DNA of 64,000 bases, from NCBI RefSeq assembly GCF_046000175.1, contig NZ_JBEOMB010000036.1, positions 1-64,000 of the forward strand, read 5' to 3'. Positions 34,623 through 42,498 of the stretch are shown in pieces; positions within the stretch are counted from its first letter, which is position 1; each line of letters starts with the position of its first letter. The position numbers and the translations under genes are program-made. The DNA is from Rhodoplanes sp046000175. GTDB lineage: Bacteria; Pseudomonadota; Alphaproteobacteria; Rhizobiales; Xanthobacteraceae. The notes below the pieces were generated by a model. It ran no database searches and had not been told where the DNA came from. It was given only the letters and a program-made list of their open reading frames with translations.

Positions 34623-35885
34623 TCACGGCGTCGCGACGGTCTTCGCCGGCGCCGCGGCGAGGCGGTCGAGCTGGCGGCGAATGTGCGCGGCCTCGGCCGG
34701 CGAGTGGGCGAGCGCGATGGCGCGGTCGAAGGCGGTGCGCGCCTCGCCGGTGCGCCCGAGCGCGTCGAGCAGCGCGCCCTTCAGGCCGAAGAAGTAGAAG
34801 TAGCCGGCGAGATCCGCTTCCAGCGGCCCGATCACGGCGAGCGCCGCTTCGGCACCGCGCAGCTTCCAGGTCGCCACGGCGCGGTTCAGCGACACCACCG
34901 GCGAGGGCGTCAGCCGCTCGAGCACGCCGTAGAGAATCTCGATCTGAGCCCAGTCGGTCTCCTGCGGCCGCGCGGCGCGCGCGTGCAGGGCCGCGATCGC
35001 CGCCTGGATCTGATACGGGCCCGGAGCGCGATGCCGCATCGCCTTGTCGAGCAGCGCGAGCCCCTCGTCGATCAGCCGCCGGTCCCAGCGGCTGCGGTCC
35101 TGATCGTCGAGCAGCACGATGTCACCATCGGCGTCGAGCCGTGCCGCGGCGCGCGAATGCTGGAGCAGCATCAGCGCCGTCAGGCCCATGATCTCGGGCT
35201 CGGTCGGGAACAGGCGGAGCAGCAGGCGCGCCAGCCGGATCGCCTCGTCGCACAGGCCGTGGCGCACATGCGCCTCGCCGCCGCTCGCCGCATAGCCCTC
35301 GTTGAACAGGAGATAGAGGGTCGCCGCGACGGTCGCGACGCGGGCGGCGCGCTCCGGCGGGCTCGGCGCCTCGAACGGCACGTTCGCGCTCGCCACCCGT
35401 CGCTTGGCGCGGGTGATGCGCTGCTCCATGGCGGCCTCGCTGACGAGGAACGCCCGCGCGATCTCGCCGACCGACAGGCCCGAGACGATGCGCAGCGCCA
35501 GCGCGATCTGCTGGGTGGCCGGCAGGTCGGGATGGCAGCAGACGAACAGCAGTCTCAGAATGTCGTCGCGATAGTGGCTCTCGTCGAGCTCCTCGGCGAG
35601 CGCCGCCTCGGCGTCGTCGCGCTCGGACAAGACCTCCTCGTCGGGCAGCGGCGCCTCACGGCGCTTGCGCCGCACCGCATCGATCGCGGCGTTGCGGCCG
35701 ACCATGATCAGCCACGCCGCGGCGTCGCGCGGCGGGCCGTTCCTCGGCCAGGTCTTGAGCGCGCGAAGCGACGCCTCCTGCAGCGCCTCCTCGGCGAGGT
35801 CGAGGTCCCGGAAGGCGCGGGTCAGCGCGGCGAGCGCCTGCGGCCGCGCCGCATGAAGGGTCGCGCCGATCCAGTCGACATCCAT
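34623..35885 (-). CDS. ECF sigma factor with C-terminal TPR-like extension (ECF42 type)
   Basis: A 420-residue sigma factor. Sigma-2 is in about residues 8-85 (TRAFRDLDLAEEALQEASLR, WLIMVGRNAAIDAVRRKRRE), sigma-4 in 105-175 (ALRIVSGLSVGEIARAFLVS), and a long C-terminal alpha-helical extension (DUF6596/SnoaL-less type, LYLLFNEGYAASGGE and later TPR-like helices). That extension and the linked YciI/DGPF genes mark the ECF42 group, in which no anti-sigma factor is known. It overlaps the YciI gene upstream by one base (TGATG). It probably controls the neighbouring genes and itself. Confidence 0.9.
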   Translation of the reverse strand: MDVDWIGATLHAARPQALAALTRAFRDLDLAEEALQEASLRALKTWPRNGPPRDAAAWLIMVGRNAAIDAVRRKRREAPLPDEEVLSERDDAEAALAEELDESHYRDDILRLLFVCCHPDLPATQQIALALRIVSGLSVGEIARAFLVSEAAMEQRITRAKRRVASANVPFEAPSPPERAARVATVAATLYLLFNEGYAASGGEAHVRHGLCDEAIRLARLLLRLFPTEPEIMGLTALMLLQHSRAAARLDADGDIVLLDDQDRSRWDRRLIDEGLALLDKAMRHRAPGPYQIQAAIAALHARAARPQETDWAQIEILYGVLERLTPSPVVSLNRAVATWKLRGAEAALAVIGPLEADLAGYFYFFGLKGALLDALGRTGEARTAFDRAIALAHSPAEAAHIRRQLDRLAAAPAKTVATP

Positions 35886-36271
35886 CAGGCGGTCGCCTTC
35901 TCGGGCGGCGCCGTGGCGGGATTGAACAGCGCGACGGGGCGCAGCTCGTAGGCGCCGCCCGGATTGGCCGCGCCGAGCTCGCGCGCGATCTCCAGCGCCT
36001 CGTCGAGCGACGCGCAATCGACGATGTAGAAGCCGAGGAGCTGCTCCTTCGTTTCGGCGAACGGGCCGTCGATCACGAGCGGCGGATCGCGATCCTTGCG
36101 CAGCGTCGTCGCCGCCGTGGTCGGCATCAGCCGCGCGACGGGGCCGAGCTTGCCCTGGCGGGCGAGCCGCTCCTGGATCGGCGCGAGGCGCGCCATCACG
36201 GCGTCGTCCTCCTCCTTGCTCCAGGAGCAGACGACGTCTTCCTGATGGTAGCAGAGAATGGCGTACAGCAT
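35885..36271 (-). CDS. YciI/DGPF-family protein
   Basis: A 128-residue YCII-related protein (MLYAILCYHQEDVVCSWSKE, then VIDGPFAETKEQLLGFYIVD). It heads the operon with the sigma factor gene, to which it is coupled by a TGATG overlap. YciI/DGPF proteins next to ECF42 genes are thought to act in sensing or to be targets; their chemistry is unknown. The promoter motif at 36294-36323 lies 23 bp upstream of the start. Confidence 0.87.
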   Translation of the reverse strand: MLYAILCYHQEDVVCSWSKEEDDAVMARLAPIQERLARQGKLGPVARLMPTTAATTLRKDRDPPLVIDGPFAETKEQLLGFYIVDCASLDEALEIARELGAANPGGAYELRPVALFNPATAPPEKATA

Positions 36272-36293
36272 CCGGGGGCTCCCTCCGTGATCC

Positions 36294-36323
36294 GAGGACG
36301 GCCGAGCCTAGCCGATCCCGACA
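36294..36323 (-). promoter_or_regulatory. ECF42-type promoter
   Basis: Minus strand TGTCGG (36323-36318), 17 bases, CGTCCTC (36300-36294), upstream of the YciI-sigma operon. Same architecture as the motif at 34408-34437, suggesting autoregulation. Confidence 0.65.
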
Positions 36324-36360
36324 CGGGGACGGAAATTTCGGGAGTCCCTCGGGTGCGGCT

Positions 36361-36540
36361 CACCCCCCTCCCTGTCCCTCCCCCACAAGGGGGGAGGGAA
36401 CGAAGGAGCCGAACCGCCCGGGAAAGAGCGGAGTGGCCTGACTAGAGCGACCTGGATTGCAGATTGATCAGATCTGCCGGCAACACGACGGGCATGCTCC
36501 CTCCCGCCTTGTGGGGGAGGGTTGGGGAGGGGGGTGAGCG
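36361..36540. repeat. Palindromic repeat, family A (paired)
   Basis: CCCCCTCCCTGTCCCTCCCC...AAGGGGGGAGGGAACG at 36361-36402 and its inverted partner CTCCCTCCCGCCTTGTGGGG...GGGGGGTGAG at 36496-36540. Confidence 0.7.
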
Positions 36541-36574
36541 GCGCTGCGACGTCGTGACGAACCAGCGATCGTCC

Positions 36575-38464
36575 TCACCCGCCCTTGCGCTTGCCGGTGC
36601 GCGCGGCGGCGGGGTCGAGGACACGGCCGCTGGAGGACGGCGTGGCCTCGGCGGCGTCGAGCATCGCCAGCAGCGTGTCGAGCCGGTCGGCCTCGCCGGG
36701 CGGCTTGTCGAAGCGCAGCCGGCTGATGCGCGGGAACCGCATCGCAATGCCGGAGCGGTGGCGGGTCGAGCGCTGCAGCCCCTCGAACGCCACCTCGAAG
36801 ACGAGGCCCGTGTCCTGGTCGTGCACCACCTCGCGCACCGGGCCGAAGCGATCGACCGTGTTCGCCCGCACGAACCGGTCGATCGTCAGGAGCTCCTCGT
36901 CCGTGAAGCCGAAATAGGCCTTGCCGACGGGCACCAGCTCGTCGCCGGCCTCGCCCTCGCGCCACAGGCCGAACGTGTAGTCGGAGTAATAGGACGAGCG
37001 CCTGCCGTGGCCGCGCTGCGCGTACATCAGCACCGCGTCGACGATGAACGGGTCGCGCTTCCACTTCCACCAGAAGCCCTTGGGGCGGCCGGGCAGATAG
37101 GGCGCGTCGCGGCGCTTGAGCATCACGCCCTCGATCGCCTCGGCATCCGGCCCGGCGCCGACGTCTTGCGGAGCGGCACGCGCTCGCGCGAGTGCGTCCC
37201 AGTCGGCGAACGGGATCTCGGGCGAGAGATCGATGCGCGGCTCGGCGAGGCGTGAAATCAGATCGGCGAGGCGGGCACGCCGTTCGAGGAGCGGCTCGTC
37301 ACGAAGATCCTCCTCGCCCTCGACCAGCAGATCGTAGGCGCGAAAATGCGCCGGAAACTCGCTGATCAGCTTGGCCGTGACGGCCTTGCGGTTCAGCCGC
37401 TGCTGCAGCACGTTGAACGACTGCACGCGCCCCGCGCGCACGATCAGCAGCTCGCCGTCGAGCGCGCCGGCGAAGTTCAAGACCTCGACCAGATCGGGAA
37501 ACGACGCCGAGATATCCTCGCCGGTGCGCGAGAACAGGCGGGCGACGCGTCGTCCGTCCGGGCCGATGCCGGCGGCGGCCTGAACCCGGATGCCGTCCCA
37601 TTTCCATTCGGCGACGAAGTCGCTCGGATCCAGGCTCTTGAAATCGTCTGCGCCGATGGGATGCGACAGCATCGGCGGACGGAAGCTCGCCGGGTCGTCG
37701 ACCGCCGGCCGGTCTCCCCGCCCCTCCACCCAGGCGAACAGCTCCTCGTAAGGAGGCGCGAGGCCGGGCCAGAGAATCTCGATCTCGTCGGCCTCCTTGT
37801 CGCCGAGCGCCGCCACCGCGGTCTTGGCGAGCCGCGCCGACACGCCGATGCGCAAGCCACCGGTGACCAGCTTGAGGAGCGCCCAGCGCCCCGTCTCGTC
37901 GAGCCCGTCGAGCCAGTGTGCCAGCGTCCGCGGCAACTCCGCCTTGCCGAGTGTTTGGAGCGTCGTGATCACGTCGGCGAGCGAGGGGGTGGCGTTATCC
38001 TCACCTCTCCCGGATTGCGGCCGATATTCACCTCTCCCCGCGTGCGGGGAGAGGTCGACGTTCGCGCGATCAGCGCGGACGTCGGATGAGGGGGCGTCTC
38101 CGTATCCACGAGAGGCCCCCTCACCCGACTCGGACCTTCGGTCCGAGCCACCCTCTCCCTGCACGCGGGGAGAGGGAAGAGACGCGCTCGGCGGAGACGG
38201 CCACATCAGCGCGACCGTTTCTGACAGATCCCCCACGTAGTCGTAGGACATCTCGAACAGCACCGGGTCGGTGCGCTCGGCGATCAGGGTCCTGATCAGG
38301 CCAGGCTTGGCGTGCGGGAACGACAGCGCGCCGGTGAGGGCGGCGAGCGCGAAGCCGCGCTCGGGATCGGGCACGGTGCGGAAGTAGTCGGTCATCTGCC
38401 GCAGCTTGGCGGTGCGGCCCGGTTCGTAGGCGAGGCGGTCGATCAGGGCGGCAAAGCGGTTCAT
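36575..38464 (-). CDS. ATP-dependent DNA ligase (cisplatin-damage-response, LLEM type)
   Basis: A 629-residue ATP-dependent ligase. The nucleotidyltransferase lysine is K288 in EWKWDGIRVQ (KxDGxR), followed by LDGELL, and the OB domain ends the protein. This ligase type (annotated as cisplatin damage response ligase) is encoded with an exonuclease, an Lhr-type helicase and the PdeM endonuclease. The family is about 530-560 residues; the extra length is a family A palindromic repeat translated in frame at about residues 94-157, between the N-terminal domain and its next helix. Coupled to the exonuclease gene by an ATGA overlap. Confidence 0.92.
   Translation of the reverse strand: MNRFAALIDRLAYEPGRTAKLRQMTDYFRTVPDPERGFALAALTGALSFPHAKPGLIRTLIAERTDPVLFEMSYDYVGDLSETVALMWPSPPSASLPSPRVQGEGGSDRRSESGEGASRGYGDAPSSDVRADRANVDLSPHAGRGEYRPQSGRGEDNATPSLADVITTLQTLGKAELPRTLAHWLDGLDETGRWALLKLVTGGLRIGVSARLAKTAVAALGDKEADEIEILWPGLAPPYEELFAWVEGRGDRPAVDDPASFRPPMLSHPIGADDFKSLDPSDFVAEWKWDGIRVQAAAGIGPDGRRVARLFSRTGEDISASFPDLVEVLNFAGALDGELLIVRAGRVQSFNVLQQRLNRKAVTAKLISEFPAHFRAYDLLVEGEEDLRDEPLLERRARLADLISRLAEPRIDLSPEIPFADWDALARARAAPQDVGAGPDAEAIEGVMLKRRDAPYLPGRPKGFWWKWKRDPFIVDAVLMYAQRGHGRRSSYYSDYTFGLWREGEAGDELVPVGKAYFGFTDEELLTIDRFVRANTVDRFGPVREVVHDQDTGLVFEVAFEGLQRSTRHRSGIAMRFPRISRLRFDKPPGEADRLDTLLAMLDAAEATPSSSGRVLDPAAARTGKRKGG
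37995..38185. repeat. Family A repeats inside the DNA ligase gene
   Basis: Compound family A element in the coding strand of the ligase. It has CCTCTCCCCGCGTGCGGGGA at 38034-38053, GAGGGCCCCCTC-type arms, and CTCGGACCTTCGGTCCGAG (38137-38155), ending with CCCTCTCCCTGCACGCGGGG. It keeps the reading frame and encodes low-complexity residues 94-157. Confidence 0.85.
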
Positions 38465-39567
38465 GCGGAGCCGCCCGCAGGCTCGCCCGCCGCCGTAGCG
38501 TTCTGATCAGAAACAGCGGCCGTCCCGTCCTGATCAGGAGCGGCGGTCGCCGATTCGATGATCTCCACCTCCTCCTCGTCGCCGTAGCCGACGAGATGCA
38601 GCGGCCGCGCGCGAAGCCCCTGCGTGCCGCACCAGTGCACCAGCGCCTCTTCGGCCCCGTGAGTGAGCCAGATTTCTTCAGCGCCGGTCGCCGGGATGAC
38701 GCGGGTGAGGCCGTCCCAGTCGCAGTGGTCCGACACGACCAACGGCAGCTCGACGCCGCGCTGGCGCGCCCGCGCGCGGATGCGCATCCAGCCCGAGGCG
38801 AAGCAGGCGATCGGATCGGGGAATCGCCGCGACCAGCGGTCGCCGAGCGCCGAGGGCGGGCACAGCACGACGGCGCCGGCGAAGTCGCCCTTCGCCGCAT
38901 CGCGCACGGGACGCAGATCGCCGAGATCCATGCGGCCCGCATAATAGGACGTGATCGCCTCGGCGGCGCCGTGCAGGTAGATCGGCCGTTCCCAGCCGGC
39001 GGCGCGCAGCAGCGCGATCAGCCGCTGCGCTTTTCCCAGCGTGTAGGCGCCGAGGAGATGCGTGCGCTCCGGAAACAGTCTCGTCGATCTGATCAGCTTT
39101 TCGACTTCGGCCGCGGCGCCGCCGTGGCGGAACACCGGCAGCCCGAACGTCGCCTCGCTGATGAAGACGTGACACGGCACCAGCGCGAACGGCGCACAGG
39201 TCGGGTCGTGAACATCCTTGTAGTCGCCGGAGGCGACGATCACGAGCCCGTCCTTCTCGACCCGGACTTGCGCGGAGCCCAGCACGTGGCCGGCCGGATG
39301 CAGGCTCACCGTCACGCCGTCGATCGTCAGGCCCTCGCCATACGGCACCGCCTGAACGGTCCCGGCGAAGTTTTCGCCGTAGCGCAGCCGCATCAGGTCG
39401 AGCGTCTCGGCCGTCGCCAGCACGGCGCCGTGGCCCGCACGCGCGTGATCGGAATGCGCGTGCGTGATCACGGCGCGCGCCACCGGCCGCAGCGGATCGA
39501 TGTGGAAGCCGCCCGCCGGACAGCACAGCCCGGCCGGCGTCGGGACGAGCAGGCTCTCCGGACGCAT
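38461..39567 (-). CDS. Ligase-associated exonuclease (metallo-beta-lactamase fold)
   Basis: A 368-residue metallo-beta-lactamase/beta-CASP-like nuclease. The HxHxDH motif is THAHSDHAR (about 38-46), followed by PAGHVLGSA, SGDYKD and SDHCDWDGL. It is the ligase-associated exonuclease of the four-gene repair set. It reads directly into the ligase gene with a 4-bp overlap. ATG 39567 is chosen because the family starts MRPE...LLxxTxxGLYCxxGGFHIDP; the longer frame runs into the repeat region. A 16-bp palindrome just upstream of the start may affect expression. Confidence 0.9.
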   Translation of the reverse strand: MRPESLLVPTPAGLCCPAGGFHIDPLRPVARAVITHAHSDHARAGHGAVLATAETLDLMRLRYGENFAGTVQAVPYGEGLTIDGVTVSLHPAGHVLGSAQVRVEKDGLVIVASGDYKDVHDPTCAPFALVPCHVFISEATFGLPVFRHGGAAAEVEKLIRSTRLFPERTHLLGAYTLGKAQRLIALLRAAGWERPIYLHGAAEAITSYYAGRMDLGDLRPVRDAAKGDFAGAVVLCPPSALGDRWSRRFPDPIACFASGWMRIRARARQRGVELPLVVSDHCDWDGLTRVIPATGAEEIWLTHGAEEALVHWCGTQGLRARPLHLVGYGDEEEVEIIESATAAPDQDGTAAVSDQNATAAGEPAGGSA

Positions 39568-39572
39568 TCTTG

Positions 39573-39588
39573 CAAGATAGGCATCTTG
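39573..39588. promoter_or_regulatory. Palindrome at the exonuclease start
   Basis: Perfect inverted repeat CAAGAT-AGGC-ATCTTG, six bases upstream of the exonuclease start codon. It could be an operator or a leader hairpin covering the ribosome-binding site. No SOS-type GTTC-N7-GTTC is present here. Confidence 0.45.
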
Positions 39589-39624
39589 GGCGGCGATGCG
39601 AGGGGGCGGTGAACCATCTGGCCG

Positions 39625-39760
39625 CGTGTCCCGGGCGCGGCGCGACGCGCCGCGAACCGGGACCCAGGGCGACACGACCAGGCGCCCGCCAGAGCCGCCC
39701 CTGGGCCCCGGCTCTGCGGCACATCAGGCCTGCAGCCTGATGTGCCTTGTCCGGGCACGC
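39625..39760. repeat. Palindromic repeat, family E
   Basis: GTGTCCCGGGCGCGGCGCGA...GGGACCCAGG on the left and CCTGGGCCCCGGCTCTGCGG...CCTTGTCCGGGCACGC on the right, with an inner palindrome ACATCAGGCCTGCAGCCTGATGT (39721-39743). Lies between the exonuclease and PyrD-like genes. Confidence 0.65.
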
Positions 39761-39775
39761 GGCCGATCCGGAACC

Positions 39776-40870
39776 TCACCTCACATCCGCACCCACCACC
39801 TCGGACACATGCTTCACGCCGTCGCGCGCCAGCAGCTCTGCGAGGCCGCGGGTGATGCGCCGCACCACGCCGGGCCCCTGGTAGACGAGCGCGGTGAGGA
39901 GCGCGACCAGCGAGGCACCTTTTCGGATCTTGGCGTAGACGTCTTCTGCCGACGACACGCCGCCGGAGGCGAACAGCGCGTAGCGGCCGCGGTCCATGCG
40001 GCGGAAGCACTCGACCAGGCAGTCGTCGAGCAGCGCCGCCGACGGCGGACCCGAGACGGCGCCGGGCCAGCCTCTCCACACCGCCTCGGGCGTGACGAGG
40101 CCGTCGCGCCGTCCGCTCGGCAAGTTGAACATGAAGCCGGAGATCTTCCGGTGCCGGCCCGTGACCTCCAGCAGCCGCTCGATCATGGCGACGCCGCCGA
40201 GCGGCGACACCTTCAGGAACGACGGGCGGACCGCATAGGGGGTCTCGTCGAGCGCCGTCAGCCAGGCGTCGAGCCGGCCCGGATCGGCGAAGAAGTCGCA
40301 GCCGTCGGTGGTGTTCGGACAGCTCAGGTTGAACATCAGGTAGTCGGCGGCCGGCGCCAGCACCCGTGCGGCGTGCATGTACTCGGCGATCAGCGAGTCG
40401 TCGGCGATCGGCGGCGCGCCGTGCCCCCGGTTGGTGGCGACGATGTTGATGCCGAGCGGCACCGGCAGCCGCGTTCCGGCGAGCCGGTGCGCCACCGCCG
40501 CGGCACCCTCGTTCGGCACCCCGTAGGCGACGACCAGCGCCCGATCGGCCGGCAGGCGAAACAGCCGCGGCGGCGGGTTGCCGGCCGACGGCTCGGCCGA
40601 CACCGAGCCGATCTCGACGAAGCCGAAGCCGAGCCCGGCGAGCGCCGCCACGGCCTCGCCGTTTTTGTCGAAGCCGGCCGAGAGGCCGACGGGGCTCGGA
40701 AACCGCAAGCCACCGACATCGACCGCGAGCCGCGGATCGTCGACGGCCGTCACGGCCCGCATCAGCGGGGCGACGACGCCGGCGCGGGCGCCGGCCGCCA
40801 TGGCGAGATGGTGGGCGCGCTCCGGATCGAGACGGAACAGCGCGGGACGCAGGAGCGTGTAGAGGGACAT
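39776..40870 (-). CDS. Dihydroorotate dehydrogenase-like flavoprotein (PyrD family)
   Basis: A 364-residue FMN protein with the class 2 N-terminal helices (LLRPALFRLDPERAHHLAMA), GLSAGFDKNGEAV, GSVSAEP and C-terminal FASGGVSSAEDVYAKI. In class 2 enzymes the catalytic base in NISSPNT is a Ser; here the motif is NLSCPNT with Cys184, the residue of class 1 enzymes, and the following loop is TDGCDFF instead of PGLR. It may be a divergent quinone-linked enzyme or a paralogue with another substrate. It lies inside the repair gene set but on its own; 60 bp from the TPR-methyltransferase. Confidence 0.85.
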   Translation of the reverse strand: MSLYTLLRPALFRLDPERAHHLAMAAGARAGVVAPLMRAVTAVDDPRLAVDVGGLRFPSPVGLSAGFDKNGEAVAALAGLGFGFVEIGSVSAEPSAGNPPPRLFRLPADRALVVAYGVPNEGAAAVAHRLAGTRLPVPLGINIVATNRGHGAPPIADDSLIAEYMHAARVLAPAADYLMFNLSCPNTTDGCDFFADPGRLDAWLTALDETPYAVRPSFLKVSPLGGVAMIERLLEVTGRHRKISGFMFNLPSGRRDGLVTPEAVWRGWPGAVSGPPSAALLDDCLVECFRRMDRGRYALFASGGVSSAEDVYAKIRKGASLVALLTALVYQGPGVVRRITRGLAELLARDGVKHVSEVVGADVR

Positions 40871-40949
40871 GACGGGTCGCCCGGCCAGGAGGAGCGACCG
40901 TAGCGCCGCGGCCGGCGGCGGGGAATGCGCCCGGCCGCAGGGCTGCCGC

Positions 40950-42341
40950 TCAGCCCTCGCGCGGCCGGCGGCGCAGCCCGAGGACGAGCGCCGTGCGGGC
41001 CCGCCCGGCCTGGGTCTCGTGCACGGCCTCCTCGGCGATCTCCACGGCGAAGCCGGCCGCCGCGGCGGCACGCTCGACATAGGCGCGGCCGTGCACGAAG
41101 CAGCCGCCCTGGGCGAGGCCGTCGAGGCTGCCGACCGCGATGCCGTCCGCATCGTCGGGATTGGGGAACAGCGTCGCGACGAAGACGCCGCCGTCGCGCA
41201 GCGCCGCCGCGGCGGCCGCGAGCGGCGGGCCGAGATCACCGAAATGGATCAGCGTCGCGGCGCAGGCGATCGCGTCGTAGCGGGCCGGCCGCTCGGCCAG
41301 GGCCGCGACGAGATCGCCGCGCGCGAGCGTGTCGTAGAGGTCCTTCTCGCGCGCCCGCTCGAGCATCGGGGCGGAGAGGTCGATGCCGTCGAGCCGGCGC
41401 GCCCGGGATTTGACGAGCGCTCCGACCAGGCCGGTGCCGCAGCCGGCGTCGGCGATGTCGAGGGCGCCGTCCGGGACCATGCGCAGCAGCGCGTCGGCGA
41501 CGAGGTCGGCGCCGCGATAGGCCTGCGGACCGGCGCCGGCGTCCCAGCGCGCCGCGCGGGCCGCGTAGATCGCCGCGATCTGGCCGTCGCCGGCGCGGGC
41601 CGGAAGCGGCGCGGCGCCGAGCCGGGCGAGCAGCAGGCCGATGCCGTCGCGATCCTCCGGATCCTGCGCCAGCACGGCCTCGAGGCAGGCGCGGGCCGGC
41701 TCCACGGCGCCGCAGCGGGCGAGCAGCACGCCGAGCAGGCGCAGCGGAAAACCGGGCTCCTGCGCGGCCCGCGCCGCGATCTCGGCGCAGCCGAGCGCGA
41801 GCGCGATCTCGCCGGCATCGACCAGCGCGAGGCCGAGCTGGATGCGGGTCTCGGCATGCGACGAGCGCAACACCGCGGCCTGCTGCAGATGGGCGATCGC
41901 CGCCGCGGTGTCGCCGAGCGTCGTCAGCGTCGAGCCGAGATTGAGATGCGCCTCGGCGAAGTCCGGCTTGGCGGCGATCGCCTGGCGGTAATGCGCGACC
42001 GCGGCCGCCGTGTCGCCCTGGCGCTTCAGCGCATTGCCGAGATTGTTGTGCACCTGAAAGGCGGTCGGCGCCGCGGCCAGCGCCGCGCGCAGATGCGTCA
42101 CCGCCTCGTCGGTGCGGCCGAGCTCGGTCAGGACATTGGCGAGGTTGTTGTGGGCGATCGCCGAGTTCGGCGCGATCTCCAGCGCCTCGCGGTAGCGCTT
42201 CACCGCGGCCTCCAGCCGGCCCTGCTGCTTGAGCGCCGCGGCGGCGGCGCAGATCGCATCGGCGTTGCCCTGCTTGGCCGCCGCCCGGCGGTCGCGACGA
42301 TTCATGGGCCGATTCATGGACGGACTCATGGGCCGATTCAT
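40950..42341 (-). CDS. TPR-repeat SAM-dependent methyltransferase
   Basis: A 463-residue protein. The first half has about five tetratricopeptide repeats (IAHNNLANVLTELGRTDEAV, FQVHNNLGNALKRQGDTAAA, EAHLNLGSTLTTLGDTAAAI), the second a class I methyltransferase domain with SAM motif DIADAGCGTGLVGALV. Such fusions are common in Hyphomicrobiales; the substrate is unknown. The N-terminus has four closely spaced in-frame ATGs (42341, 42329, 42317, 42305) giving MNRPMSPSMNRPMNRRDRR; the true start is uncertain. It is divergent from the Lhr-type helicase, sharing a 157-bp control region. Confidence 0.83.
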   Translation of the reverse strand: MNRPMSPSMNRPMNRRDRRAAAKQGNADAICAAAAALKQQGRLEAAVKRYREALEIAPNSAIAHNNLANVLTELGRTDEAVTHLRAALAAAPTAFQVHNNLGNALKRQGDTAAAVAHYRQAIAAKPDFAEAHLNLGSTLTTLGDTAAAIAHLQQAAVLRSSHAETRIQLGLALVDAGEIALALGCAEIAARAAQEPGFPLRLLGVLLARCGAVEPARACLEAVLAQDPEDRDGIGLLLARLGAAPLPARAGDGQIAAIYAARAARWDAGAGPQAYRGADLVADALLRMVPDGALDIADAGCGTGLVGALVKSRARRLDGIDLSAPMLERAREKDLYDTLARGDLVAALAERPARYDAIACAATLIHFGDLGPPLAAAAAALRDGGVFVATLFPNPDDADGIAVGSLDGLAQGGCFVHGRAYVERAAAAAGFAVEIAEEAVHETQAGRARTALVLGLRRRPREG

Positions 42342-42498
42342 GGAGGCCGGCTCCGCTCTCCGGGTTGCTGCCGCAGCCGTATCGGAAATTCGTTTACCCG
42401 CCGTTAACCATGATTTTCCCGGCGGGGGCGCGCCTACCCGAGAATGAACCGCGAACATCGGGCTTGGAAGCCCCGCCCGGCCGCGCTACGACGATCGG

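Larger units (their letters stand above)
36272..36574. other. Intergenic region with family A repeats
   Basis: About 300 bp. Besides the sigma promoter it holds two facing family A elements, at 36361-36402 and 36496-36540, about 95 bp apart. They lie at the 3' end of the ligase gene and 5' side of the sigma operon. No gene seen. Confidence 0.6.

Noticed and set aside
42446..42456. GAAC-CGC-GAAC before the helicase as an SOS box
   Set aside because: Spacing is 3 bases, while the alphaproteobacterial LexA site needs 7.
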